NCBI RefSeq assembly: GCF_029543085.1
Contig: NZ_CP119967.1
Coordinates: forward strand, 5,835,001 to 5,899,000
Source: Pseudomonas sp. A34-9
GTDB taxonomy: Bacteria > Pseudomonadota > Gammaproteobacteria > Pseudomonadales > Pseudomonadaceae
Length of the DNA stretch: 64,000 bases
Direction of reading: 5' to 3'
In this document: positions 51,868 through 62,135 of the stretch, piece by piece
Numbering within the stretch: position 1 is the stretch's first letter
Layout of the letters: every line of letters starts with the position of its first letter
Notes under the pieces: model-generated
Told to the model about the DNA's origin: nothing
What the model saw: the letters and a program-made list of their open reading frames with translations, nothing else
Database searches by the model: none
Translations under genes and position numbers: made by a program

Positions 51868-52297
51868 TGGCATTTGCGTAAAACGCTTGATGCTTCACCG
51901 TCGAAGCCGCACACGCGACCAAGACAAATCTGCTTCACGCGTCAGACCTGGCTCTTTTGCCAGCGGTGCACGTCTTTTCTGACGAGCCTTTCAAGGCTAC
52001 TGACGAGCACACCCACTGATTCCTCTTACGACGATCAGCCCAAGGCACCTGCATGCGTGCCCGCTTTATTGAGCTATCCGAGGCCCTTTATCGGCCGTCA
52101 GCGGATTCAGCGCAACACTTTCAAATAGTCGAAGACTGATCGGTACTAACGTCAGTGGATTTTCGGCAGATACACTTCCCGACAGCGATAACGCAGACGA
52201 CACCGGTCGAGCCGCCTATTTTGCGTGCCTACAGTAACGACCCGCGTCCGACAGCCGTTCGTATCGGACTCATTACAGCGCAGACGACGAGAACGCC
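51868..52297. other. Unassigned spacer between rpsU and dnaG
   Basis: 430 bp with no convincing gene. One 84-codon frame (51874-52128) lacks a ribosome-binding site and recognisable motifs. Some P. aeruginosa genomes have a YqeY-type gene here; none is readable. It may hold a dnaG promoter, a long leader or a small RNA; nothing specific can be claimed. Confidence 0.5.
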
Positions 52298-54262
52298 ATG
52301 GCCGGGCTGATTCCCCAGAGCTTCATTGACGACCTGCTGAACCGCACCGATATCGTCGATGTGGTCAGTTCGCGCGTGCAATTGAAGAAGGCCGGCAAGA
52401 ACTACACCGCCTGTTGCCCGTTCCACAAAGAGAAAACCCCGTCTTTCAGCGTCAGCCCCGACAAGCAGTTCTACTATTGCTTCGGCTGCGGTGCCGGCGG
52501 TAACGCCCTCGGCTTTCTCATGGATCACGACAACCTGGATTTCCCCCAGGCCGTTGAAGATCTGGCGAAAGCCGCCGGCATGGAAATCCCTCGCGAGGAA
52601 AGCGGCCGCCCGCACAAACCGCGCCAGCCGACCGATTCGCCGCTGTATCCGCTGCTGACTGCCGCCGCCGACTTTTACCGGCAGGCGCTCAAGAGCCATC
52701 CCGCGCGCAAAGCCGCCGTGGATTACCTCAAGGGCCGCGGCCTGACAGGCGAAATCGCGCGGGATTTCGGGCTCGGCTTCGCGCCGCCCGGCTGGGACAA
52801 CCTGTTCAAGCATTTGAGCAGCGACACCCTGCAGCAGAAGGCCATGATCGACGCCGGCCTGCTGATCGAGAACGCTGAAACCGGCAAACGCTATGACCGC
52901 TTCCGCGATCGCGTAATGTTCCCGATCCGCGACACCCGTGGGCGCATCATCGCTTTCGGCGGCCGCGTACTCGGCGACGACAAACCGAAATACCTGAACT
53001 CACCGGAAACCCCGGTATTTCATAAAGGCCAGGAACTTTACGGCCTCTATGAAGCACGCAAGAACAACCGCAACCTCGACGAAATCATCGTCGTCGAAGG
53101 CTATATGGACGTCATTGCTCTCGCCCAGCAGGGGCTGAAAAATGCCGTCGCGACGCTCGGCACTGCGACCAGCGAAGAACACTTGAAGCGCCTGTTCCGG
53201 GTAGTGCCGAACGTACTCTTCTGCTTCGACGGTGACCAGGCCGGCCGCAATGCTGCCTGGCGCGCACTGGAAGCAACACTTCCGTGCCTGCAGGACGGAC
53301 GCCGTGCGCGCTTTCTGTTTCTGCCCGAAGGCGAAGACCCGGATACCCTGGTGCGCGCCGAAGGCACCGATGCGTTCAAGGCGCGAATCAATCAGCACGC
53401 ACAGCCGCTGGCGGACTATTTCTTCCAGCAACTGACCGAAGAAGCCGATCCGCGCTCGCTCGAAGGCAAGGCCCATATGGCCACCCTCGCTGCCCCGCTG
53501 ATCGACAAAGTGCCGGGCGCCAACCTGCGTATCCTGATGCGCCAGCGCCTGACCGAAATTACCGGCCTGAGCAGCGAGACCGTCAGTCAGCTCGCACAAA
53601 GCGCGCCGCAGGAAGCGCCGCCCGCCTACGATCCGGGCATCAATTACGACGCAATGCCGGACTACAGCGACTACCATCAGCCGCAGGCACAGGACATGTA
53701 TGTGCCGCAGCAGGAGTGGACGCCAAAGAAACCCGGCGCGGGCGGCAAGAAATGGGACAAGAAACCCTGGGACAAGAACGGCAAGCGTGGCGGTGATCGC
53801 GATCAGCAACGCCCGCGCACGCCGATTGGTGTCGAGTCGCCGACCCTGACCGCCCTGCGCACCCTGCTTCATCACCCGCAACTGGCCGAGCGCGTCGAAG
53901 ATGCCGGGCACATTGCAGACGAGAATCAGACCAACGCCCAGCTACTTGTGGCGCTGCTCGAAGCCGTACAGAAGAATCCCAAGCTAAACTCATTTCAGTT
54001 GATCGCGCGATGGCACGGCACTGAACAGGGTCGCTTGCTCAAGGCACTGGCAGAAAAGGAGTGGCTGATTGACGGAGATAACCTTGAACAACAGTTTTTC
54101 GACACCATTACTAGCTTGTCAGCCCGCCAACGCGAGCGAAATCTGGAACAGTTGCTCAGGAAAGCGCGTCAAAGCGAACTGAGTATTGAAGAGAAAAATC
54201 AACTGCGCGACCTTCTAAGTCGCAATGTTTCCGCATCAAACCCGACCTCAACTGGCGCGTGA
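52298..54262 (+). CDS. dnaG: DNA primase
   Basis: Makes RNA primers for the replisome. 654 residues. CHC2 zinc finger C40, H43, C61, C64; the Toprim core has VVEGYMDVIAL and FDGDQAGRNAA; a C-terminal DnaB-binding domain covers about 520-640. It is about 70 residues longer than E. coli DnaG because of a Gln/Pro and Lys/Trp/Gly-rich linker at about 450-510. Between rpsU and rpoD. Confidence 0.96.
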   Translation: MAGLIPQSFIDDLLNRTDIVDVVSSRVQLKKAGKNYTACCPFHKEKTPSFSVSPDKQFYYCFGCGAGGNALGFLMDHDNLDFPQAVEDLAKAAGMEIPREESGRPHKPRQPTDSPLYPLLTAAADFYRQALKSHPARKAAVDYLKGRGLTGEIARDFGLGFAPPGWDNLFKHLSSDTLQQKAMIDAGLLIENAETGKRYDRFRDRVMFPIRDTRGRIIAFGGRVLGDDKPKYLNSPETPVFHKGQELYGLYEARKNNRNLDEIIVVEGYMDVIALAQQGLKNAVATLGTATSEEHLKRLFRVVPNVLFCFDGDQAGRNAAWRALEATLPCLQDGRRARFLFLPEGEDPDTLVRAEGTDAFKARINQHAQPLADYFFQQLTEEADPRSLEGKAHMATLAAPLIDKVPGANLRILMRQRLTEITGLSSETVSQLAQSAPQEAPPAYDPGINYDAMPDYSDYHQPQAQDMYVPQQEWTPKKPGAGGKKWDKKPWDKNGKRGGDRDQQRPRTPIGVESPTLTALRTLLHHPQLAERVEDAGHIADENQTNAQLLVALLEAVQKNPKLNSFQLIARWHGTEQGRLLKALAEKEWLIDGDNLEQQFFDTITSLSARQRERNLEQLLRKARQSELSIEEKNQLRDLLSRNVSASNPTSTGA

Positions 54263-54276
54263 GGTCATAGCTCAGG

Positions 54277-54282
54277 TATAAT
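54277..54282 (+). promoter_or_regulatory. Candidate rpoD promoter -10 box
   Basis: Perfect TATAAT about 48 bp before rpoD, preceded by CAGG. No good -35 box at the right distance. It would allow rpoD expression separate from rpsU-dnaG. Confidence 0.45.
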
Positions 54283-54329
54283 CCTCGGCTTGTTTTTTGC
54301 CCGCCAAGACCTTCAGTGGATAGGGTGTT

Positions 54330-56174
<1,845 letters not shown>

Positions 56175-56180
56175 TACCAG

Positions 56181-56211
56181 AACCCCCGGCCCAGGCCGGG
56201 GGTTTTGTTTA
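56181..56211 (+). terminator. Intrinsic terminator of rpoD
   Basis: AACCCCCGGCC / GGCCGGGGGTT stem followed by TTGTTT, just after the rpoD stop codon. Confidence 0.9.
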
Positions 56212-56300
56212 TATGGCAGATTAAATTCCTCGCAACGCCCCTCCCCCGCATACCCCGTCTACACTCGAAACAATCATCCCCGAGCCATAACGAGAGCGTT

Positions 56301-59300
56301 ATGCCCAGATTGGCGTCCGTGCTTTTTTTGCTGTCACTGATGATCTGGACCGCAACGGCTGACGCGCTGACTCTGACCGATGAAGAACGTAGCTGGCTGG
56401 CGGCTCACCCGGACTTGCGCCTGGGTGTCGATGCATCGTGGCCGCCCTTTGAATACCGTGACGACCAGAACCGCTATCAGGGCCTGGCGGCCGACTATAT
56501 CGATGTGATTCGCCAACGCCTGGCAATCAAGTTGACCCCCATCGAGCCAGTGAGCTGGACGGTGGTGCTGGAACAGGTCAAGGCGGGCAAGATCGACCTT
56601 CTGCCCGGCATCATGTCCACCCCCGAACGCCAGACCTACCTGTCGTTCACCCGCCCTTATCTCGACTTCCCGATCGTCATCCTCGCCCATATCGGTGGCG
56701 CGCAACCGCGCAAACTTGACGATCTGTACGGCCTGAAGATCGCCGTGGTGGAAAACTACGCGCCCCACGAACTGCTGCGCACCCACCACCCCGATCTGAA
56801 TCTGGTGGCCATGCCCAATGTCAGTTCAGCGTTGCAGGCGCTGGCGACCGACGAAGTGGATGCCGTTGTCGGCGACCTCGCCTCCAGCGTCTGGAGCCTG
56901 CGCCAGCTCAAGCTCGACGGTCTGTACGTCAGTGGCGAAACCCCGTATCGCTACCAACTGGCCATGGCTGTGCCGCGCGACAACAAGGTATTGGTGGGGA
57001 TTCTCGACAAAGTGCTCGCGGACATGAGCCCTGATGAAATAAGCAGCATTCAGGAGCATTGGGTCGGCAACGTCCTAGATCATCGGACATTCTGGTCGGA
57101 TCTGCTGATCTACGGCCTACCGGGGCTGTTGCTGCTGGTGACGATCCTCGCCGTGGTGATCCGCATCAACCGACGCCTGAGCTCGGAAATCGCCCGACGC
57201 ATCGACCTCGAACAGGAACTGCGCAGCAGCGAGTATCACTATCGAGGCCTGGTCGAGAGCCTGTCGGCCATCGCCTGGGAAGCGCGAATGAGCGACTTCA
57301 CCTACAGCTATGTCTCGCCCCACGCCGAAGACTTGCTCGGCTATCCACAATCGCACTGGCTGATCCCCGGTTTCTGGCACAACATCATTCACCCCGCCGA
57401 TCTGACCCGCACACAGAGCTACTGCAAAGAGGCGCTTCGCGAGGGTCGCGATCACATCGTCGATTATCGCGTGATCACCGCGGATGGCCGCTGTTTGTGG
57501 GTGCGCGACATCGTCAGCCTGATCGAACATGGTCACGAGCCGGTGATGCGCGGCTTGATGATCGACATCAGCGAAATCAAGCGCACTGAAGAGGCGCTGC
57601 GGCTCTCGGAGCAAAAATTCGCCTCGGTATTCCAGCAGTGCCCGGACATTCTGGTCATTGCACGGCTATCCGATGGTTGCCTGCTGGAGGTCAACGAAGC
57701 GTTTGAAGAACAGATCGGACTGAAAGCCGAGGAAGTGCTTGGGCAAACGGCGACCGACCTGAATATCTGGGGAATTCCCGGCGTCGGTCCGGGCCTGCTG
57801 CAACGTTTGCAGGCGGGCAGCATTCGCAATCTGGAGATGCCTTTTCGCCGCAACAACGGCCAACTGTTCACTGGCCTGATTTCCGCCGAACCCTTCGATC
57901 TGGACACCACGCCAGCCCTGGTCGTCGTTGTGCGTGACATCACTCAGCTCAAGGAAACCCAGCAGCAACTGCAAACCTCCGAAGAGAAGTTCGCCAAAGC
58001 CTTCCATGCCTCGCCGGATGGTTTGTTGTTGTCACGGCAGAGCGATGGCCTGCTGCTGGAGGTCAACGAAGGTTTCAGCCGTATCACCGGTTTCAATAGC
58101 GCCATGTCGGTGGATCGTTCGGCGCTGGATCTGGGCATCTGGGTGAACCTCAACGAGCGCAAACAGATGCTCGACCTGTTGCACCGCGATGGCTTCGTCC
58201 GTGACTTCACCTGCCATATCCGTCGCAGTGACGGGCAGATTCGCCTGTGCGAAGTGTCCAGCCGTCCGCTGCCGATCGGTGAAGAAGACTGCATGCTGAC
58301 CATCGCCCGCGACATCACCGAGCGCCACCTGATGCAGGAAAAACTGCAACAGGCCGCCACCGTGTTCGAAAGCACTGCCGAAGGCGTGCTGATTACCGAC
58401 ACCCAACAGCACATCAGCGCGGTCAACCGCGCCTTCACCGAGATTACCGGCTACAGCGAAAGCGAAGCGCTCGGGCATACACCGCGCCTGCTTGCCTCCG
58501 GCCTGCACGACAGCGCGTTCTACGCGGCAATGTGGCACCAGCTGACCGACGAAGGTCACTGGCAAGGCGAGATCTCCAACCGGCGCAAGAACGGCGAGTT
58601 GTACCCGAGCTGGCTGACCATCAGTGCCGTGCGCAACCGCGACAAATTCATTACCCATTTTGTCGCGGTGTTTGCCGACATCTCCAGCCTCAAACATGCG
58701 CAGGCCAAACTCGACTATCAGGCGCACCACGACCCACTGACCGGCCTGCCGAACCGCACGCTGTTCGAAAACCGTTTGTTGATGGCGTTGAACAGTCAGC
58801 AGGAAAACGGCGGTCAGGGCGCCGTGCTGTTTCTCGATCTCGACCGTTTCAAACACATCAACGACAGCCTCGGTCACCCGGTCGGCGACCTGCTGCTCAA
58901 GGGCATCGCCGTGCGCCTGAAAGAGCAACTGCGCGACATCGATACCGTGGCGCGCCTGGGCGGTGACGAATTCATCATCCTGTTACCCGGCCTGCAACAG
59001 GCCAGCGACGCCGACAACATTGCGTTCAAACTGCTCAATTGCTTCGGCGCGCCATTCCAGGCCGGCGAACACGAGTTCTTCATCAGCGCCAGCATCGGCA
59101 CCAGCCTCTATCCACGGGACGGTTGCGACGTTGCCACACTGGTGAAAAACGCCGATGCGGCGATGTACCGCTCCAAGGCCAAGGGGCGCAACCGTGTCGA
59201 AAGCTACACCCGCGACCTCACTGCCCAGGCCAGCGAGCGCATAGCGCTGGAGCACGAATTGCGCCGAGCCATTGAGCGTGACGAACTGTTCCTCTACTAC

Positions 59301-60047
59301 CAACCGAAAATCAGCCTCGATGACCATCGTCTGGTCGGTGCCGAAGCGTTGATCCGTTGGCGCCACCCGGCTTTCGGCGAAGTGCCGCCAGAACACTTCA
59401 TTCCGTTGGCCGAAGAAAACGGCATGATCCTGCAGATCGGCGATTGGGTGCTGGAGACCGCTTGCCGGCAGATGTTTGAATGGAACCAGGTCTACGACAG
59501 CCTCGGCCCACTGTCGGTAAACCTCGCCGGTGCACAGCTGCGTCAGCCGAATCTGCTCGGACGCATCGAACAACTGCTCAAGGACAACCGCCTTCAGCCG
59601 GATTTACTGCAACTGGAAATTACCGAGAATTTCATCATGAGTCAGGCCGAAGAAGCGCTGGCCGTGCTGCACCAACTCAAACACCTCGGCGTGCAACTGG
59701 CCATCGACGACTTCGGCACCGGTTATTCTTCGCTCAGTTACCTCAAACGCCTGCCGTTGGACATCCTCAAGATCGACCAGTCATTCGTTCGCGGACTGCC
59801 CGACGACCCCCACGATGCGGCGATTGTCCGGGCGATCATCGCGCTCGGGCGGAGCATGCAATTCACGGTCATCGCCGAGGGCGTGGAAACCCAGGCGCAA
59901 CAACAATTTCTCGCCGCCGAAGGCTGTGAACAGATCCAGGGCTACATCGTCAGCCTGCCGCTACCACCGGAAGAATTCGCGGCAACGTTTCTTCGTGTAA
60001 CCGTATCGGATTATTCGGATAGCACAGCCGAGAAACCGTCGCTATAA
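56301..60047 (+). CDS. rmcA: c-di-GMP phosphodiesterase/diguanylate cyclase with periplasmic sensor
   Basis: 1248 residues from the ATG at 56301. Signal sequence, periplasmic SBP_bac_3 (Venus-flytrap) domain at about 30-260, membrane helix at about 267-287, four PAS domains (about 305-425, 430-555, 557-680, 685-805), GGDEF domain with intact GGDEF at 887-891, EAL domain with EAL at 1015-1017 and DDFGTGYSSL. This is the architecture and genome position (after rpoD) of P. aeruginosa RmcA, a redox- and arginine-responsive protein that lowers c-di-GMP. Both catalytic motifs are intact; net activity cannot be read from sequence. Confidence 0.92.
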   Translation: MPRLASVLFLLSLMIWTATADALTLTDEERSWLAAHPDLRLGVDASWPPFEYRDDQNRYQGLAADYIDVIRQRLAIKLTPIEPVSWTVVLEQVKAGKIDLLPGIMSTPERQTYLSFTRPYLDFPIVILAHIGGAQPRKLDDLYGLKIAVVENYAPHELLRTHHPDLNLVAMPNVSSALQALATDEVDAVVGDLASSVWSLRQLKLDGLYVSGETPYRYQLAMAVPRDNKVLVGILDKVLADMSPDEISSIQEHWVGNVLDHRTFWSDLLIYGLPGLLLLVTILAVVIRINRRLSSEIARRIDLEQELRSSEYHYRGLVESLSAIAWEARMSDFTYSYVSPHAEDLLGYPQSHWLIPGFWHNIIHPADLTRTQSYCKEALREGRDHIVDYRVITADGRCLWVRDIVSLIEHGHEPVMRGLMIDISEIKRTEEALRLSEQKFASVFQQCPDILVIARLSDGCLLEVNEAFEEQIGLKAEEVLGQTATDLNIWGIPGVGPGLLQRLQAGSIRNLEMPFRRNNGQLFTGLISAEPFDLDTTPALVVVVRDITQLKETQQQLQTSEEKFAKAFHASPDGLLLSRQSDGLLLEVNEGFSRITGFNSAMSVDRSALDLGIWVNLNERKQMLDLLHRDGFVRDFTCHIRRSDGQIRLCEVSSRPLPIGEEDCMLTIARDITERHLMQEKLQQAATVFESTAEGVLITDTQQHISAVNRAFTEITGYSESEALGHTPRLLASGLHDSAFYAAMWHQLTDEGHWQGEISNRRKNGELYPSWLTISAVRNRDKFITHFVAVFADISSLKHAQAKLDYQAHHDPLTGLPNRTLFENRLLMALNSQQENGGQGAVLFLDLDRFKHINDSLGHPVGDLLLKGIAVRLKEQLRDIDTVARLGGDEFIILLPGLQQASDADNIAFKLLNCFGAPFQAGEHEFFISASIGTSLYPRDGCDVATLVKNADAAMYRSKAKGRNRVESYTRDLTAQASERIALEHELRRAIERDELFLYYQPKISLDDHRLVGAEALIRWRHPAFGEVPPEHFIPLAEENGMILQIGDWVLETACRQMFEWNQVYDSLGPLSVNLAGAQLRQPNLLGRIEQLLKDNRLQPDLLQLEITENFIMSQAEEALAVLHQLKHLGVQLAIDDFGTGYSSLSYLKRLPLDILKIDQSFVRGLPDDPHDAAIVRAIIALGRSMQFTVIAEGVETQAQQQFLAAEGCEQIQGYIVSLPLPPEEFAATFLRVTVSDYSDSTAEKPSL

Positions 60048-60048
60048 T
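60043..60048 (+). promoter_or_regulatory. Candidate tRNA promoter -10 box
   Basis: TATAAT overlapping the rmcA stop codon, followed by the GC-rich discriminator CCGCGACC typical of stable-RNA promoters. The -35 box is weak. Confidence 0.5.
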
Positions 60049-60062
60049 CCGCGACCTACTGA

Positions 60063-60139
60063 GGGCCTATAGCTCAGTTGGTTAGAGCAGAGGACTCATA
60101 ATCCTTTGGTCCACGGTTCAAGTCCGTGTGGGCCCACCA
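60063..60139 (+). tRNA. tRNA with CAU anticodon, probably tRNA-Ile2
   Basis: 77-nt cloverleaf. Acceptor stem GGGCCTA pairs with TGGGCCC over seven pairs (one G-U), D-loop AGTTGGTTA, anticodon loop CTCATAA with anticodon CAT, T-arm GGTTCAAGTCC, encoded CCA. The overall sequence is closer to E. coli tRNA-Ile2 (CAU changed to lysidine-AU by TilS) than to elongator tRNA-Met; older annotations call it tRNA-Met. It borders the integrase module and is probably the attachment site. Confidence 0.9.
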
Positions 60140-60143
60140 AATT

Positions 60144-60172
60144 GAAAGCCACGTATTACGTGGCTTTCGTCG
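60144..60172 (+). terminator. Terminator of the tRNA gene
   Basis: GAAAGCCACGT-ATT-ACGTGGCTTTC, a perfect 11-bp stem, followed by GTCGTTTCT, five bases after the tRNA CCA end. Confidence 0.8.
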
Positions 60173-60219
60173 TTTCTGGCATCTGAAAAAGTCGGTCAGA
60201 TGAATTGCACAAAATGCGC

Positions 60220-60256
60220 TCCGTCCAAAATTCGTCCAATTTCAGTTTTGGACGGA
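60220..60256. repeat. Inverted repeat at the integrase 3' end
   Basis: TCCGTCCAAAA (60220-60230) and TTTTGGACGGA (60246-60256), perfect over 11 bp, with a third partial copy TTCGTCCAA in the loop. It lies between the tRNA and the integrase stop and could be a terminator stem or an integrase arm-binding site. Confidence 0.5.
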
Positions 60257-60259
60257 CGT

Positions 60260-61324
60260 TTACTCCACCTCAACGACTGCCGATTTCGCCTCCAAGAGGC
60301 TGGCCATTGGATTCAGATTGACGACCTCGGCCAAGTGTCCAGGGCTGAAGTGAGCGTACTTTTGAGTCATGGCCAACGTCGCATGCCCAAGCACCTTTTG
60401 AAGCGTCAGGATATCCCCGCCGTTCATCATGTAATGGGATGCGAAGGTGTGTCGCAGGACGTGCGTCATCTGCCCATCGGGTAGCTCTAATCCGATCGCC
60501 TCAACACTACGCCGAAAGGTGATGGCGCAAGGTCTGAACGGCAGCGCGGCTTTCAATCGTTCCTCAAGCCGTTTCGAGATTGGCACAGACCGGTTCTTGC
60601 TGGATTTCGTGCGGCTGTAATGCACCATCTGATTTCGCACCTGGCGCGGTTGAAGCGCTTCCGCTTCGCCCCACCTGGCACCGGTGGCCAGACACACCTC
60701 AGCGATCAGCCCGGCGTTTGAATCCCGTGTAGCCAGGTCACTCAACAGCAGCTTAATTTGATCCGCCAGTAGGTAGGCCATCTCTGTTTCGTCAAACTTG
60801 AGTTTGCGCACCTTGTCCAACGGGTTGTCGGCGTCCCACTCGCCCAGCCTGGCCAGTTCGTTGAAGACAGCACGTAGGTACGTCAGCTCATGATTCAGCA
60901 TATTCGCGCTGACGGGCTTCGGATCCGCATCGCCCTTTGAGTAGCCAGCGCCTGGTGTCGTCCTGGAGTGCTTACCTTCTGCGCGCTCGGCGCGGTACTG
61001 CGCAAAGTGAGCAGACGTAAACTTGTGCGCCTTCGGGTTCCCCATTCGATTGACCATGCTGATCAAAAGCGCCAGACGCTGTTTGCCGGTCTTCAGGTTT
61101 TGCCCATGAACGACGTACCAGCGATTAACCAGCTCAAGCATGCTTCTGGCGTCGTGCTTGGCAGGTTTGGCAACCCGCCCCGACGCAGCCTCTCCCATAA
61201 CCTTACTGTGGTAATGGGTCGCTTCGTTTTTGGTAGGGAAAATTCTGCGGGTTCGATAGCCGTAGCTGCCATCGGGGCGACAATCAACCTCGTAGCGGCC
61301 ATCCGGTAGTTTCTTTATCGGCAC
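60260..61324 (-). CDS. Tyrosine recombinase/phage-type integrase
   Basis: 354 residues, GTG start at 61324. N-terminal arm-binding region ([14 protein letters not shown]), SAM-like core-binding domain about 60-170, and catalytic domain with R217 (TGARWGEA), H288-xx-R291 (HVLRHTF), H314 (LGHATL) and nucleophile Y323. All five expected catalytic positions except the less certain Lys are seen. It ends about 120 bp from the tRNA 3' end, pointing to it. It begins 4 bp after the second HTH gene, so it is likely co-transcribed with the two regulators. Confidence 0.93.
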   Translation of the reverse strand: MPIKKLPDGRYEVDCRPDGSYGYRTRRIFPTKNEATHYHSKVMGEAASGRVAKPAKHDARSMLELVNRWYVVHGQNLKTGKQRLALLISMVNRMGNPKAHKFTSAHFAQYRAERAEGKHSRTTPGAGYSKGDADPKPVSANMLNHELTYLRAVFNELARLGEWDADNPLDKVRKLKFDETEMAYLLADQIKLLLSDLATRDSNAGLIAEVCLATGARWGEAEALQPRQVRNQMVHYSRTKSSKNRSVPISKRLEERLKAALPFRPCAITFRRSVEAIGLELPDGQMTHVLRHTFASHYMMNGGDILTLQKVLGHATLAMTQKYAHFSPGHLAEVVNLNPMASLLEAKSAVVEVE

Positions 61325-61328
61325 GGGT

Positions 61329-61568
61329 TTACACAGGGCTGATCTGCCCTGCCTCCGGGATGGTTTGGCCGGTCATCAGCCACATCGTGTATTTGGTGAA
61401 CTGAGGGTGCTGAGTAATTTTCAGAAGCTCCGACGACGCGACTGTCTTACTTCTCCCGTACTCATACCCTTTCCAGGTGTTGATCCCGATACCTGAAAGC
61501 TCACACATCTCAGACTGGGTAAGCCGCTCCCGAGTACGTATAAGGCGCAGCTTTTCACCGAGGTTCAC
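61329..61568 (-). CDS. Small HTH regulator, copy 2 of a tandem pair
   Basis: 79 residues, GTG start at 61568 inside the stop region of copy 1 (4-bp overlap). Lambda-repressor-like [24 protein letters not shown] then [10 protein letters not shown]. The C-terminal part [25 protein letters not shown] is shared with copy 1, and 52 of 79 positions are identical by hand alignment. It sits 4 bp before the integrase. Probable repressor or antirepressor of the element. Confidence 0.85.
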   Translation of the reverse strand: MNLGEKLRLIRTRERLTQSEMCELSGIGINTWKGYEYGRSKTVASSELLKITQHPQFTKYTMWLMTGQTIPEAGQISPV

Positions 61569-61813
61569 TGACCGATCACTGGGCTTATCTGGCCACAGTC
61601 AGGTGCCGTCTGATCCGTCACCAGCCAGAGCGCGTATTTCATGAACCGAGGATGGGTGGTGATTTTCAGTAACTCGCCTGAACTCACCTCCTTCCGTGCC
61701 CCGTATTCGTAGCCCTTCCATGTCCCAAGCTTGATCCCTGTCACTTCACAGATTTCCGACTGAGTCAGCCGCTCGGTTAAACGAATTTCCTTGAGCTTTT
61801 GCCCGAGTTCCAT
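61565..61813 (-). CDS. Small HTH regulator, copy 1 of a tandem pair
   Basis: 82 residues from the ATG at 61813, which has AAGGGG upstream; the longer frame from 61876 would run through the operator region. HTH LKEIRLTERLTQSEICEVTGI with GTWKGYEYG, and the same C-terminal module as copy 2. Divergent from the Cox-like gene over 85 bp. Likely made from a promoter in that gap, so it may repress its own or the divergent promoter. Confidence 0.85.
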   Translation of the reverse strand: MELGQKLKEIRLTERLTQSEICEVTGIKLGTWKGYEYGARKEVSSGELLKITTHPRFMKYALWLVTDQTAPDCGQISPVIGQ

Positions 61814-61898
61814 GTGCGCCCCTTGACCTTGCTCATTTGAGTACTTAATATCCTCATATGTGTACTTTTGCTGCACATATGACGAAGGAGCTTATCAA
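61814..61898. promoter_or_regulatory. Divergent control region with palindrome and direct repeat
   Basis: CATATGTG (61855-61862) and CACATATG (61874-61881) form an 8-bp perfect inverted repeat. GTACTT occurs twice (61841-61846 and 61862-61867), 21 bp apart, two helical turns. This is the position expected for operators of the HTH pair and/or the Cox-like protein. Confidence 0.6.
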
Positions 61899-62126
61899 AT
61901 GCAGATCACCATAGACACGCCCTACACAACAGTTCGGGAGCTTGCGCGTCGGTCGGGACAATCCGAACGTGCGATCCGTAACGACATCGCGCGCGGCCGA
62001 ATCCTTATCCGTGCCAAGGCCGAGGGATCCAAAGAAGCTCTGCTGATCAATATGGTCGCCCTGGCCATGGAAGCAGCAGAACAAGCCGAACGCGTGTCTG
62101 CCAAACCGACCTCTTCCAAGCGCTAA
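61899..62126 (+). CDS. Excisionase/Cox-like small DNA-binding protein
   Basis: 75 residues from the ATG at 61899 (GAAGGAG eight bases upstream). The N-terminal half, YTTVRELARRSGQSERAIRNDIARG, is a winged-helix/HTH of the MerR-AlpA-Cox kind; the tail is Ala/Glu-rich. Opposite in orientation to the HTH pair and followed 9 bp later by the primase, as Cox-type genes are in P2/P4-like modules. It could instead be a plain transcription repressor. Confidence 0.65.
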   Translation: MQITIDTPYTTVRELARRSGQSERAIRNDIARGRILIRAKAEGSKEALLINMVALAMEAAEQAERVSAKPTSSKR

Positions 62127-62135
62127 GGCCCGGTG

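Noticed and set aside
51874..52128. 84-codon frame in the rpsU-dnaG spacer
   Set aside because: No Shine-Dalgarno sequence, no recognisable motif, amino-acid composition like translated spacer; noted only as part of the unassigned region.
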